Assembly (NCBI RefSeq): GCF_009800965.1
Contig: NZ_WUAF01000005.1
Span: forward strand, 1 to 64,000
Direction of reading: 5' to 3'
DNA from: Cognatazoarcus halotolerans
GTDB taxonomy: Bacteria > Pseudomonadota > Gammaproteobacteria > Burkholderiales > Rhodocyclaceae
DNA: 64,000 bases
The notes beneath the pieces are model-generated. The model worked only from the letters and a program-made list of their open reading frames with translations, did not search any database and was not told the origin of the DNA. Made by a program: the position numbers and the translations under genes. Position 1 is the first letter of the stretch. The number at the start of each line of letters is the position of its first letter. Below, one piece after another: positions 44,540-53,500 of this stretch.

Positions 44540-44624
44540 TGGTGCCCGGAGCGGGACTCGAACCCGCATAGCTTTCGCCGAGGGATTTTAAGTCCCTTGT
44601 GTCTACCGATTTCACCATCCGGGC
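44540..44624 (-). tRNA. tRNA-Leu (UAA)
   Basis: An 85-base class II tRNA read on the minus strand. The acceptor stem GCCCGGA pairs with TCCGGGC, and the CCA end is encoded. The anticodon arm AGGGA-CTTAAAA-TCCCT gives anticodon UAA; a variable arm is present (CTCGGCGAAAGCTATG region) and the T arm GCGGG-TTCGAGT-CCCGC is intact. It follows minE on the same strand. Confidence 0.97.
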
Positions 44625-44636
44625 AGGGGTGGACAG

Positions 44637-44897
44637 TCAGCGGCTCTGATCGGCCAGCACGATGTTGACCTCGAGAACCTCGTAGTTGCCCTGTTTTTCG
44701 AGCTGGACGTTGATGTCGTCCGGGTTCACCTTGACGTACTTCGATATGACCTGGATGAGCTCTTTCTGCAGATCGGGCAGGAAGTCCGGCGTGCTGCTGC
44801 CGGTATGTTCGCGGGCAATGATGAGCTGCAGGCGTTCCCGTGCGATGGATGCAGTCTTTTTCTTCTTCTCGCCGAACAGCAGGGTCAGTAGGGACAT
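44637..44897 (-). CDS. minE: MinE, cell division topological factor
   Basis: An 86-residue protein. The N-terminus [20 protein letters not shown] has the membrane-binding helix and the anti-MinCD region; the C-terminal half forms the dimer that imposes the pole-to-pole Min oscillation by stimulating MinD ATPase. ATG 44897 lies nine bases after GGAGG; a GTG at 44903 is too close to the site. The frame overlaps minD by a few bases in the GTG form, and by none in this one. It lies just before the tRNA-Leu gene. Confidence 0.95.
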   Translation of the reverse strand: MSLLTLLFGEKKKKTASIARERLQLIIAREHTGSSTPDFLPDLQKELIQVISKYVKVNPDDINVQLEKQGNYEVLEVNIVLADQSR

Positions 44898-44899
44898 GC

Positions 44900-45715
44900 T
44901 CACTTGCCTCCGAACAGGCGCTTGAGGATCCCGGGCTTCTCGTAGTCGGTAAAGCGCAGCGGGACTTCTTCGCCCAGGAAGCGGGAGACCACGTCGGCAT
45001 AGGCCTCGGCGACATCGGTGCCCTTGAGGTGGATCGCCGGGGTGCCCTGGTTCGAGGCGTGCAGTACGTTCTCGGATTCGGGAATGACGCCGATGAGCGG
45101 AATGCGCAGCAGTTCCTGGATGTCCTTGTAGGAGAGCATTTCGCCCTCTTCGACGCGCTTGGGCGAGTAACGGGTGACCAGCAGATGTTCCTTGACCGGC
45201 TCCTGCCCTTCCTGGGCGCGACGCGACTTGGACTGGATGATGCCGAGGATGCGATCGGAGTCGCGCACCGACGAGACTTCGGGGTTAGACACCACCAGCG
45301 CCTCGTCGGCAAAGGTGAGGGCCATCACCGCGCCGCGCTCGATGCCGGCAGGTGAGTCGCACACCACGTAGTCGAAGCCCATGTGCTCGAGCTCCTTGAG
45401 GACCTTCTCGACACCTTCCTCGGTGAGTGCGTCCTTGTCGCGGGTCTGCGAGGCAGGCAGCACGAAGAGATTTTCGCAGTGCTTGTCCTTGATCAGCGTC
45501 TGGCTGAGCTTGGCTTCGCCGTTGACCACGTTGATCAGGTCGTACACTACGCGGCGTTCACAGCCCATGATCAGGTCGAGGTTGCGCAGGCCGACGTCGA
45601 AGTCGATGACCGCGGTCTTGAAGCCCCGCAGGGCGAGGCCCGAGGAGAATGCGGCGCTGGTGGTGGTCTTGCCAACGCCACCCTTGCCTGAGGTTACGAC
45701 GATTACGCGAGTCAC
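44900..45715 (-). CDS. minD: MinD, septum-site ATPase
   Basis: A 271-residue ParA-like ATPase. The deviant Walker A motif KGGVGKTTT is at about residues 11-19; other marks are [23 protein letters not shown] and the C-terminal amphipathic helix LKRLFGG that binds membrane. It recruits MinC to the membrane and is cycled by MinE. It follows minC by 35 bases and precedes minE with no gap, the standard minCDE order. Confidence 0.97.
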   Translation of the reverse strand: MTRVIVVTSGKGGVGKTTTSAAFSSGLALRGFKTAVIDFDVGLRNLDLIMGCERRVVYDLINVVNGEAKLSQTLIKDKHCENLFVLPASQTRDKDALTEEGVEKVLKELEHMGFDYVVCDSPAGIERGAVMALTFADEALVVSNPEVSSVRDSDRILGIIQSKSRRAQEGQEPVKEHLLVTRYSPKRVEEGEMLSYKDIQELLRIPLIGVIPESENVLHASNQGTPAIHLKGTDVAEAYADVVSRFLGEEVPLRFTDYEKPGILKRLFGGK

Positions 45716-45750
45716 GATTTTCCCTTTCTGGAAGTCTTGTTTTTTGCGGC

Positions 45751-46521
45751 TCAGCCCAGCGAGATGGGCTCGACCACGAGATTCTGTTTGTCACCTTCGC
45801 CGCCGAGCCTCACCTGGGCGGGCTTGGCGCCCACTGCCTCGGGGATTCCGCGCTCGAAGGTGCGATATACACCGGCCACCGAGATCAGCTCGGGGCCGAA
45901 GTTCATGCTGAAGATGCGAGCCGACGCATTGCCGCGTGCTCCGGCCAAGGCACGGCCGCGCAGCGGGCCGTAACAATGGATGCTGCCGTCGGCGATGACC
46001 TCGGCGCCATGGCTCACGCCGGCCAGGAGCACCAGGTCGGTGTCGCGCGCGTAGATCTGCTGGCCGGAGCGCAGCGGACGATCGATGACCATGGTGTTGG
46101 CTGCAGGCGCTGCTACCACTGGTGCGGCTGGTTGCGGCGCTGGCTGTGCCGTTGGGCGGGGCGGTGGTGGTGCTGCGGGGATGCCGCCGTCGCTTTCTTC
46201 GCCGGTGAGCAGCGCCAGCCCGGCCTGTCGGGCCGAGGCCGCGTAGTGGTCGGGCAGGTTGCGGACTGCGATGGGCTGCACCTGGTAACGGCGCAGCATG
46301 CTCAGCAGCGAGGTCCAGTCGATCCTGTCCGGTGTGACGGCTAGGTCGCGGAAGTCCAGCACTGCTGCCTCGCCGCTGAAGAAATCCGGCATGCCGCCGA
46401 GCATCACGTGCAGGGCGTCGGCCAGCTTCATGGCGTCGGTTTCCCGCAGGTATGCATTCATGACGGAGATCTTGCCGCCCTTGAATTCAACGAGTTTTGA
46501 CGACGGCGATGCTTCAGGCAT
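45751..46521 (-). CDS. minC: MinC, FtsZ assembly inhibitor
   Basis: A 256-residue protein with an N-terminal MinC domain (residues about 5-110), an alanine/proline linker rich in PAAPPPPRP, and a C-terminal beta-helix (about 145-256) with MVIDRPLRSGQQIYARD and GDKQNLVVEPISLG. The linker is long and Pro-rich. It blocks Z-ring formation away from mid-cell. It begins the minCDE operon. Confidence 0.94.
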   Translation of the reverse strand: MPEASPSSKLVEFKGGKISVMNAYLRETDAMKLADALHVMLGGMPDFFSGEAAVLDFRDLAVTPDRIDWTSLLSMLRRYQVQPIAVRNLPDHYAASARQAGLALLTGEESDGGIPAAPPPPRPTAQPAPQPAAPVVAAPAANTMVIDRPLRSGQQIYARDTDLVLLAGVSHGAEVIADGSIHCYGPLRGRALAGARGNASARIFSMNFGPELISVAGVYRTFERGIPEAVGAKPAQVRLGGEGDKQNLVVEPISLG

Positions 46522-46589
46522 GGTGATGGGCTGGATCCGGCAAATCGGGAAGTCTACTTTTCGCGGCGCCCAAGGGCAAGCGCCGCATC

Positions 46590-47462
46590 CTAGTGCAGGG
46601 TGGGTGCGCCACCTTCGGGATCGAACAGCCTGCGCGCCTGTTCCTCGTCGAACACGTATTCGTGGTTGGAGAGATCGTCGTGGATGCGCACCTCGCCGTG
46701 CTCCGCGAGGATCGACTCGATCTCATCGCGACCCAGGCTGCGCAGCATGTCGGCGATCTTGTCGCGGTCTTCGGGCCAGTCGTGGCGCACGACGCGGGCC
46801 TCGAAGACGCGCACGGTCTCTTCGTGAAAAAGCCGGGTGAGCAGCGATGCGGTATCGAGGCCGAGCAACTCGTCGGTCCTGACCGTCGCGGCGAGCTGCT
46901 GCACACGGTCCCAGCCATCGGCATCCGCCTGGTCAGCAGCGGGCATCTTCTGCAGAAACAGGCAGGCCGCAGTGTTCGTATCGGCGGCGAGCAGCAAACG
47001 GGCCGGTTGCTGCTCCGACTGATGCAGATAGTGCTCGAAGATCTCGGCAAGGGTTTCGCCTTCGATCGGCACGAAGCTCTGGTAGGGCTGATCGAGCGCC
47101 TCGATGTCGAGCGTCAGCATGAGGTGGCCGTCGCCAATCAGGGCGGGCACGCTTGCCGCCTCGGGGCGCCCTTCAGATTTTGCGTAACCACGCATGTTGA
47201 GCGTTTCGTCGCAGTCGATCACCAGTAGGCTGACCGGGCCGTGGCCCTGCAGCTGGAAGGTCAGGCGACCGGCCTGCTTGAGGTTGCCGGCGATGATGGC
47301 CGTGGTCGCAGCCATCTGGCCGATGAGTTCGCGCACCGGCTCAGCGTAATTCCGGCCGCGCTGCAGTGCCTGCCAGACGCTGCCCAGATGCACGAAGGCG
47401 CCGCGGATGTCGAGTTCCTCAAGCAGGAAACGCTGGACGTAGCTGTCGGGAGATGCACTCAT
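46590..47462 (-). CDS. hslO: Hsp33-like chaperone (HslO) lacking the zinc cysteines
   Basis: A 290-residue Hsp33. Typical N-domain blocks are present ([36 protein letters not shown]), and the linker segment [20 protein letters not shown] fits the family exactly. But the redox switch is missing: the usual CxC is HDWP at 227-230, and the usual CxxC zone is HDDLSNHEY at 261-269. The only cysteines lie elsewhere in the N-domain. In Hsp33 the four zinc cysteines sense oxidants, so activation here must work differently, or be constitutive. Its ATG overlaps the ArsC-like stop by one base. Confidence 0.92.
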   Translation of the reverse strand: MSASPDSYVQRFLLEELDIRGAFVHLGSVWQALQRGRNYAEPVRELIGQMAATTAIIAGNLKQAGRLTFQLQGHGPVSLLVIDCDETLNMRGYAKSEGRPEAASVPALIGDGHLMLTLDIEALDQPYQSFVPIEGETLAEIFEHYLHQSEQQPARLLLAADTNTAACLFLQKMPAADQADADGWDRVQQLAATVRTDELLGLDTASLLTRLFHEETVRVFEARVVRHDWPEDRDKIADMLRSLGRDEIESILAEHGEVRIHDDLSNHEYVFDEEQARRLFDPEGGAPTLH

Positions 47463-47821
47463 CAGCCGGCCTCCGGTTTGAGAAAGCTGGCGTAGTTGCT
47501 GAGGTCGAAGCCGACCAGCAACTGCCCGCCGGCAGTCTCGATGACCGGGCGGCGGATCAGGCTCGGATTGTCCACCATGAGCTGGACCGCGGCGCTCTGC
47601 GTCTGGATGTCCTGCTGCTCGGGGGTGAGCTTGCGCCAGGTCGTGCCTCGGGTATTCACCAGGCTGCGCCAGCCGCAGGCCTTGCTCCACTCGTGCAGCT
47701 TGCCCGAGCTGATGCCGGCCTTCTTGTAGTCGTGAAAGGTGTAGGCGACGCCATGCTCGTCGAGCCAGGCGAATGCCTTTTTCATGGTGTCGCAGTTCTT
47801 GATGCCGTAAATCGTGACCAT
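47462..47821 (-). CDS. ArsC/Spx-family protein (YffB-like)
   Basis: A 119-residue thioredoxin-fold protein of the ArsC/Spx type. The opening [23 protein letters not shown] (landmark) has a single Cys in the YffB-type motif, and LRRP-like IRRPVIE is at residue 89. Real arsenate reductases have another catalytic pattern, so a glutathione-dependent thiol reductase of unknown substrate is likely. Stop overlaps the hslO start (ATGA), so it is coupled with the chaperone. Confidence 0.82.
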   Translation of the reverse strand: MVTIYGIKNCDTMKKAFAWLDEHGVAYTFHDYKKAGISSGKLHEWSKACGWRSLVNTRGTTWRKLTPEQQDIQTQSAAVQLMVDNPSLIRRPVIETAGGQLLVGFDLSNYASFLKPEAG

Positions 47822-47849
47822 TGCCGTTTTCCGCTGGAATTCCGGGATT

Positions 47850-50165
47850 TTAGCGCTTCAGCGCGCGGGCCAGTGCATCGGCCATGCTGCCGGCGGGCGC
47901 GGGCCGCGGATCGGGCCGGGATGAGCGCTGCGCGGGACGGCTGTCGCGCCGCTGCGCTGCATTGTCCGTGGCACGCGTCGGCTCGTCGCTCATGCGCATG
48001 GTCAGCGCGATGCGCTTGCGTTGCAGGTCGACCTCGAGCACCTTGACCTTCACCACGTCGCCTGCCTTGACGACTTCGCGCGGATCCTTCACGAAGCGGT
48101 TCGAGAGCGCGGAAATGTGCACCAGCCCGTCCTGGTGGACACCGATATCGACGAAGGCGCCGAAGTTGGTGACGTTGGTGACCACGCCTTCGAGCATCAT
48201 CCCCGGGGTGAGGTCCTTCAGGCCCTCGACGCCTTCGCGGAAGCTCGCCGTCTTGAATTCGGGCCGCGGGTCGCGGCCGGGCTTCTCGAGTTCCTTGAGG
48301 ATGTCTTGCACGGTCGGCAGACCGAAGCGCTCGTCGGTGTAGCGGGCGGCGTTGAGCTGCTTGATGCGCGCGCTGTCGGCGATCAGTTCGCGTGCCGATT
48401 TCTGAACGTCGGCGAGGATGCGCTCCACCACCGGATAGGCCTCGGGGTGGACCGCCGAGGCATCGAGCGGGTTGTCACCGTTCATGACGCGCAGGAAGCC
48501 TGCGGCCTGCTCGAAGGTCTTGTCGCCGAGGCGGGGCACCTTGAGCAGGGCCTTGCGGCTCGCAAAGGCGCCGTTTGCGTCGCGATGGGCGACGATATTG
48601 GCGGCGAGCGTGCCGTTGAGCCCGGAAATTCGGGTGAGCAGGGCCGCCGATGCGGTATTCACATCCACGCCGACCGCGTTGACGCAGTCTTCAACCACGG
48701 CGTCGAGACTGCGGGCAAGGCGCGACTGGTTGAGGTCGTGCTGATACTGGCCCACGCCGATCGACTTGGGATCGATCTTGACCAGCTCGGCGAGCGGATC
48801 CTGCAAGCGACGGGCGATCGAAACCGCGCCGCGCAGGCTGACGTCGAGTTCTGGGAATTCGCGTGCGGCGAGTTCGGACGCGGAATACACCGAGGCGCCG
48901 GCCTCGGATACCACGATCTTGGTCATGTGCAGCTCGGGCAAGGCCTTGACGAGTTCTGCCGCCAGCTTGTCGGTTTCGCGTGAGGCGGTGCCGTTGCCGA
49001 TCGCGATCAGCTCAACCTTGTGGCGCCGTGCCAGGCCGGCCAGGGTGGACAGTGCGCCATCCCAGTCGCGGCGTGGTTCATGCGGGTAGATGGTGGCCGT
49101 GTCGAGCAGCTTGCCGGTGGCGTCGACCACCGCCACCTTGACGCCGGTGCGCAGGCCCGGGTCGAGGCCCATGGTGGCGCGCGGACCGGCCGGTGCGGCG
49201 AGCAGCAGGTCCTTGAGGTTCGAGGCGAAGACGCGGATCGCTTCTTCCTCGGCGCGCTCGCGCAGCGCCGACATCAACTCCAGTTCGAGGTGCAGCGAAA
49301 TCTTGACGCTCCAGGCCCAGCGTACCGTCTCGCGCAGCCACGCGTCGGCGGGACGACCCTCGTCGCGGACCTTGAAGCGCGCAGCGATCCGAATCTCGCA
49401 GGGCGAGGGGCCGCTCGCACGGGAGCCGTCGGTGGGGTCCGAGTCGAGGCCGAGCTGCAGGCGCAGCATGCCTTCGTTGCGACCGCGAAGCAGCGCCAGC
49501 GCGCGATGGGACGGCATCGAGGCGATCGGCTCGCGAAAGTCGAACCAGTCGCGGAACTTGGCGCCCTCGTCCTGCTTGCCATCGACCACGCTCGAGACGA
49601 CCACGCCATGGTCGTTGAGGAACTCGCGGAGCTGGCCGAGCAGGGTGGCGTCCTCGGCAAACTGTTCCATGAGGATCTGCCGCGCGCCGTCGAGCACGCT
49701 CTTGGTGTCGGCGAAGCCGGCTTCGGCGTTGAGGTATTTCCCCGCTTCTTCCTCGGGAAGCAGGCCGGGGTTGGCGAGCAGCGCTTCGGCCAGCGGGGCA
49801 ATGCCCGCTTCGCGCGCGATCTGCGCCTTGGTGCGGCGTTTCTGTTTATAGGGCAGGTAGAGATCCTCGAGGCGCTGCTTGGTATCGGCGTTTTCGATCG
49901 TCTCACGCAGCTCCGCGGTGAGCTTGCCCTGTTCCTCGATGCTGGAGAGTACGGTGGCGCGGCGTTCTTCGAGTTCGCGCAGGTAGCCGAGGCGCTCTTC
50001 GAGGGTGCGCAGCTGGGTGTCGTCGAGGGCGCCGGTCACCTCTTTGCGGTAGCGGGCGATGAACGGCACGGTCGCGCCTTCGTCGAGGAGCTGGACGGCT
50101 GCGAGGACCTGGCGCGGCGAGACGCCGAGTTCGTTCGCGATGCGTTGTTCGATGGATGGCAGCAT
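47850..50165 (-). CDS. tex: Tex, RNA-binding transcription accessory protein
   Basis: A 771-residue protein. An N-terminal helical part ([27 protein letters not shown]) precedes a YqgF-like domain at about 320-450 ([16 protein letters not shown]), helix-hairpin-helix units near 490-560 ([16 protein letters not shown]) and an S1 RNA-binding domain near 640-710 ([31 protein letters not shown]). The basic tail is probably disordered. It acts in transcription and RNA turnover. ATG 50165 gives the standard N-terminus [10 protein letters not shown]. Confidence 0.95.
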   Translation of the reverse strand: MLPSIEQRIANELGVSPRQVLAAVQLLDEGATVPFIARYRKEVTGALDDTQLRTLEERLGYLRELEERRATVLSSIEEQGKLTAELRETIENADTKQRLEDLYLPYKQKRRTKAQIAREAGIAPLAEALLANPGLLPEEEAGKYLNAEAGFADTKSVLDGARQILMEQFAEDATLLGQLREFLNDHGVVVSSVVDGKQDEGAKFRDWFDFREPIASMPSHRALALLRGRNEGMLRLQLGLDSDPTDGSRASGPSPCEIRIAARFKVRDEGRPADAWLRETVRWAWSVKISLHLELELMSALRERAEEEAIRVFASNLKDLLLAAPAGPRATMGLDPGLRTGVKVAVVDATGKLLDTATIYPHEPRRDWDGALSTLAGLARRHKVELIAIGNGTASRETDKLAAELVKALPELHMTKIVVSEAGASVYSASELAAREFPELDVSLRGAVSIARRLQDPLAELVKIDPKSIGVGQYQHDLNQSRLARSLDAVVEDCVNAVGVDVNTASAALLTRISGLNGTLAANIVAHRDANGAFASRKALLKVPRLGDKTFEQAAGFLRVMNGDNPLDASAVHPEAYPVVERILADVQKSARELIADSARIKQLNAARYTDERFGLPTVQDILKELEKPGRDPRPEFKTASFREGVEGLKDLTPGMMLEGVVTNVTNFGAFVDIGVHQDGLVHISALSNRFVKDPREVVKAGDVVKVKVLEVDLQRKRIALTMRMSDEPTRATDNAAQRRDSRPAQRSSRPDPRPAPAGSMADALARALKR

Positions 50166-50307
50166 GGTGGATCCGGACGTGCAGGAAAAAACTCCTGATG
50201 GTGCCTGCACTCGCCTTGGCTACGCAAGTCCTTGTGAAAGGTCTAGACTTGATCGATTACGCGCAACACGCTTGTGCATCTTTGGTGGTTCGCGGGACGG
50301 GGGAGTG

Positions 50308-50913
50308 ATGAAAAAGTTGTTTGTCGCTTTGGTGCTTGCCGTATTCAGTCTGGCTACTGTGGACGCGGGGAGTACCGCAGAGGCGGCGCAGAAGCGGACC
50401 GTTTCAAAGAAGACATCGGTCAAGAAATCGTCGAAGAAAAAAGTACTTGCGGCTCGCCACTCGACGCAGAGTCGAAAGGTCGTGAAATCCAGGAAGGTCG
50501 TTGCCAAGAAGCGCCCTGGCAAGAGCCGGGCGAGCGCCGGCTCTTCGGCGCGCTCGAAGCGCAGTGCCGCGCGCGCGCCCAGGGTCGCTCGCCTGCCCAA
50601 GGCGCGTTCGGCGCCCGGCGCCCTGACCATACCGCGTCTTCCCGAATCGAGTGGCGACGAACGGACCGTGTCGGCCCGTGCCTATGCCATGGACGGTGCG
50701 ACCTTCTACCAGGCCGGCAAGCGCATCCGGGTAAAGGGTATCGATGCCAATGGCAGCGAGGTGAGTTCCGAGCATGCGAAGCAGCGCCTTCAACGCCTCC
50801 TCGATTCGGGACGGTTGCAGGTCGAACCGGTTGCTGCAGATACCGCTGGCAACACGGTATCGGTTGTCACCGTGAATGGTCGGGACGTGGCGGAAATGGT
50901 GCGTACCAACTAG
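50308..50913 (+). CDS. Secreted Lys/Arg/Ser-rich protein with a truncated SNase-like domain
   Basis: A 201-residue protein. A Sec signal peptide (MKKLFVALVLAVFSLATVDAGSTAEA) is followed by a very basic low-complexity region (about 28-110) rich in Lys, Arg, Ser and Ala. Residues about 120-200 resemble a staphylococcal-nuclease (SNase) fold: ARAYAMDGATFYQAGKRIRVKGIDA, then LLDSG and the strand pair VSVVTVNGRDVAEMV. The usual second acidic/Arg catalytic residues of SNases are not all visible. The basic part may bind DNA or cell-wall polymers. Regulation unknown; it diverges from tex. Confidence 0.68.
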   Translation: MKKLFVALVLAVFSLATVDAGSTAEAAQKRTVSKKTSVKKSSKKKVLAARHSTQSRKVVKSRKVVAKKRPGKSRASAGSSARSKRSAARAPRVARLPKARSAPGALTIPRLPESSGDERTVSARAYAMDGATFYQAGKRIRVKGIDANGSEVSSEHAKQRLQRLLDSGRLQVEPVAADTAGNTVSVVTVNGRDVAEMVRTN

Positions 50914-50925
50914 CCGCGCGCGGTT

Positions 50926-51786
50926 TCAGCGGTTGAGGACTGCGGCAAGCCGGCTCCGGTAGTCGCGCAACAGCGGCGAATCGGAGGGCATGAGGCTGAA
51001 GACCTGAATCATTGTCTTGCGGCCGGCATCGTCCTTGAAGCCGCGATCCTGCTGGACGATCGCCAGCAGATTTTCGAGGGCAGTGTCGAACTCTCCTTTC
51101 TCGGCCGCCAGGTTTGCCAGTTCGAGCCGCGCTTCGAGGTCTGCGCCGTTGTCATCGATTCTGGCCCTCAGGGCAGCCTCATCGGCTGACGCAGGGCGTG
51201 CGCTCGCCAGACCGAGCCTGGCTTCCAGCGTACGAACGCGCTCTTCGTCCCTGGCACGGTAAATGATCTCCTTGAGCAGGCGATCGGCTTCGTCGAGTTC
51301 GTTGATGTCGATCAGCAGGTCAATCAGATCAAGCCTCGCGGCTTCGAACTTCGGGTCGGCGTCGATGGCCTTGAGAAGCAATGCCCGCGAGGTGTTGACA
51401 TCACCCCTTTCGCGCGAGCTTTGCGCCTCGAGCCGGAGCGGTTCGGCGTCGGAGGGCAGGATCCGTGCGATGAATTCGCGCAGTGCGTTTTCGGGAAGGG
51501 CCCCGGTAAAGCCATCTATCTGGGTGCCTCCAACGAAGGCCCTGACATCGGGAATACCACGAATGCCGAAACGTGCGGCAAGTTCCTGCTCCTGTTCCGT
51601 GTTGACCTTGGCGACCAGGATCCGCCCGCCGAATTCGTCGGCGAGCTTTTCCAGCATGGGTTTGAGGGTACGGCACGGCGCGCACCAGGCAGCCCAGAAA
51701 TCGACCAGAACGGGGGTTTTCCGCGATGCATCGACGACCTTTTGCTCGAAATCCGCCGCGGTCACATCGAAGGCGAAAGCGCTCAT
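50926..51786 (-). CDS. cnoX: Thioredoxin-like chaperone with TPR region (CnoX/YbbN type)
   Basis: A 286-residue protein. The thioredoxin domain (1-115) has the active site WCAPC (residues 34-38), so unlike E. coli CnoX it keeps both cysteines. The rest (about 120-286) is helical, with TPR-like repeats. CnoX binds unfolding proteins and protects them from overoxidation. Its neighbours, the mutarotase and SNase-like genes, do not suggest an operon partner. Confidence 0.85.
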   Translation of the reverse strand: MSAFAFDVTAADFEQKVVDASRKTPVLVDFWAAWCAPCRTLKPMLEKLADEFGGRILVAKVNTEQEQELAARFGIRGIPDVRAFVGGTQIDGFTGALPENALREFIARILPSDAEPLRLEAQSSRERGDVNTSRALLLKAIDADPKFEAARLDLIDLLIDINELDEADRLLKEIIYRARDEERVRTLEARLGLASARPASADEAALRARIDDNGADLEARLELANLAAEKGEFDTALENLLAIVQQDRGFKDDAGRKTMIQVFSLMPSDSPLLRDYRSRLAAVLNR

Positions 51787-51847
51787 GAATGGGGTTCTCC
51801 TGTTGCAGTATCCACTGACAGGTGGGGCCCCGATGCGCGAGTTCAAG

Positions 51848-52699
51848 TCACGCGAGTGCAACCAGGGTCTGTCGTCCCCACCAGTTCTCGCCCGCGGGCA
51901 GTTCGATGGGGCGGGTGATCGCTGCTTCGACACAGAGCATCCGACGAAAATCGAGTGCGCCCATGTCGCTCAGGGCGGCACATTTCTCGACCCAGGGATT
52001 CCATACGACGACGTCAGGGAAGCCTTCCGTACGGATCGCAAGCTCGCGCCCGCTGTCGTGCAGTGTCAGGGGGCGCGCGGCGTCGCGGTAGATGCGGTCG
52101 GTCTCGTCCGCTATGCGGACGACTTCTCCGGTCTCGCGGATGCGCTCTTTGCCGGTGGTCTTGTCGGTGTAATGGGTACCGTAGAGTCCTTGGAGTGAGA
52201 TCTCTTCGACTTCACGTACGGCGAGGTAAGTGTGCAAGGCGCCGGTGAAGACGAAGCTTCCGTAACCCGTATTCTCGACCTCGAACTCGAGGTCCAGCCG
52301 GTCGTCCTCGATCAGTACGGTGAGCTCGCAGTTGAATGCGTACGGCCATGCCGCATGGCTCGCGTCGTCCTCGCTCACCCATAGCGTCACCATCGCATAA
52401 CCGTCCTGGATGCGTTGTTCCTTGATCGCCCAGCGGCGGGTGCGAAGCAATCCATGCTTTGGCAAACGGCCCAGATCGGCGAACTGGGGGAAGCAGACAG
52501 GTATGCCGCCACGAATCGGGGTTGAGCCGTCGAGAACAGCCGCGGGGCTGAGGAACAGGCGCTCGCCACCGCCGCCGGTCGGCCGCCATGACAGCACCTG
52601 GCCGCCGACGAGGCTGATGATCGCCGATGCTCCACGGTTTGTTTCGAGCCGTACCGCCGGCAGTCCTAAGTGGTCCAGTTCCTCAATCCGGGCGCTCAT
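51848..52699 (-). CDS. D-hexose-6-phosphate mutarotase (YeaD-like)
   Basis: A 283-residue galactose-mutarotase-like enzyme. Landmarks: GASAIISLVGGQVLSWRP, PIRGGIPVCFPQF near residue 65, HGLLRTRRW with the conserved His, GALHTYLAV with another His, and VVWNPWVEK. These match the hexose-6-phosphate 1-epimerase group, which equilibrates the anomers of glucose-6-phosphate. Standard length. It starts 40 bases from the tag gene on the same strand. Confidence 0.88.
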   Translation of the reverse strand: MSARIEELDHLGLPAVRLETNRGASAIISLVGGQVLSWRPTGGGGERLFLSPAAVLDGSTPIRGGIPVCFPQFADLGRLPKHGLLRTRRWAIKEQRIQDGYAMVTLWVSEDDASHAAWPYAFNCELTVLIEDDRLDLEFEVENTGYGSFVFTGALHTYLAVREVEEISLQGLYGTHYTDKTTGKERIRETGEVVRIADETDRIYRDAARPLTLHDSGRELAIRTEGFPDVVVWNPWVEKCAALSDMGALDFRRMLCVEAAITRPIELPAGENWWGRQTLVALA

Positions 52700-52738
52700 G
52701 CAGGTATTCCCCGTCCGTAAAGGCGCAATGATAGCGGG

Positions 52739-53371
52739 CTAGGTGTTGATTCCGCTTTGTTCAGGATGGCAGAAGCAGTTTGTGAGATGGTCATTGACCA
52801 TCCCGGTGGCCTGCATGAAGGCATAACAGATGGTGCTGCCGACGAACTTGAAACCGCGGCGCTGGAGTTCCCGGCTGATTTTGTCGGACAGCTCCGTGCG
52901 CGCCGGCACTTCCGACAGCGTCTCCGGGTTATTGACGATCGGCCTGCCGTCTACGAAGCGCCAGAGAAATTCGTCGAAACTGCCGAACTCTGCTTGCACC
53001 GCGAGAAAGGCTTTCGCGTTACCGACCGTCGAGGCGATCTTGGCTCGGTTGCGCACGATCGACGGATCTTCGCTCAGCCTCTCTTGAGCGGCCTCGTCGA
53101 ATCGTGCGACGAGTGCCGGATCGAAGTCAGCAAAGGCTTGGCGGTACCCGTCGCGCTTGCGCAGGATGGTGATCCACGACAGACCCGCCTGTGCGCCCTC
53201 CAGCGTCAGGAGTTCGAAGAGCTGCCTGTCGTCGTGGACCGGTACGCCCCATTCGAAGTCGTGGTAGCGGACATACAGCGGGTCGTTGCCGCACCATCCG
53301 CAGCGTTGGCGGGTCTTGGCCGGGGCGGCCGGGCCGTCAACTGATTGAGAGTGTTGCGTGGTTTCGTTCAT
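52739..53371 (-). CDS. tag: DNA-3-methyladenine glycosylase I
   Basis: A 210-residue DNA repair glycosylase removing 3-methyladenine. Zinc ligands are in RCGWCGNDPLYVRYHDFEWG and in the C-terminal NDHLTNCFCH; EGAQAGLSWITILRKRDGYRQAF is the helical core. The first 20 residues, rich in polar amino acids, exceed the usual Tag N-terminus, so an internal start is possible. It stands alone, on the minus strand. Confidence 0.93.
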   Translation of the reverse strand: MNETTQHSQSVDGPAAPAKTRQRCGWCGNDPLYVRYHDFEWGVPVHDDRQLFELLTLEGAQAGLSWITILRKRDGYRQAFADFDPALVARFDEAAQERLSEDPSIVRNRAKIASTVGNAKAFLAVQAEFGSFDEFLWRFVDGRPIVNNPETLSEVPARTELSDKISRELQRRGFKFVGSTICYAFMQATGMVNDHLTNCFCHPEQSGINT

Positions 53372-53445
53372 CGTTCGTCCCTTGATCTGCAGCGTGGTGG
53401 GCCGGAGCGGGCGAGGGCCACGCGGGGCGCTACTCTAGCAAATAC

Positions 53446-53479
53446 CCGATAAAGAACGGCCGCCTTGTGGGCGGCCGTT
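53446..53479 (-). terminator. Rho-independent terminator of the acetyltransferase gene
   Basis: A perfect 10-base stem (AACGGCCGCC and GGCGGCCGTT) with loop TTGTG at 53455-53479. Read on the minus strand it is followed by CTTTATC, a modest T-rich tail, 22 bases after the stop of the gene that ends at 53501. Confidence 0.7.
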
Positions 53480-53500
53480 GGGACGGGTCGCCTTCGCGGA

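Noticed and set aside
49020-50198. A 392-codon plus-strand open frame
   Set aside because: Antisense to tex, whose domains are unmistakable.
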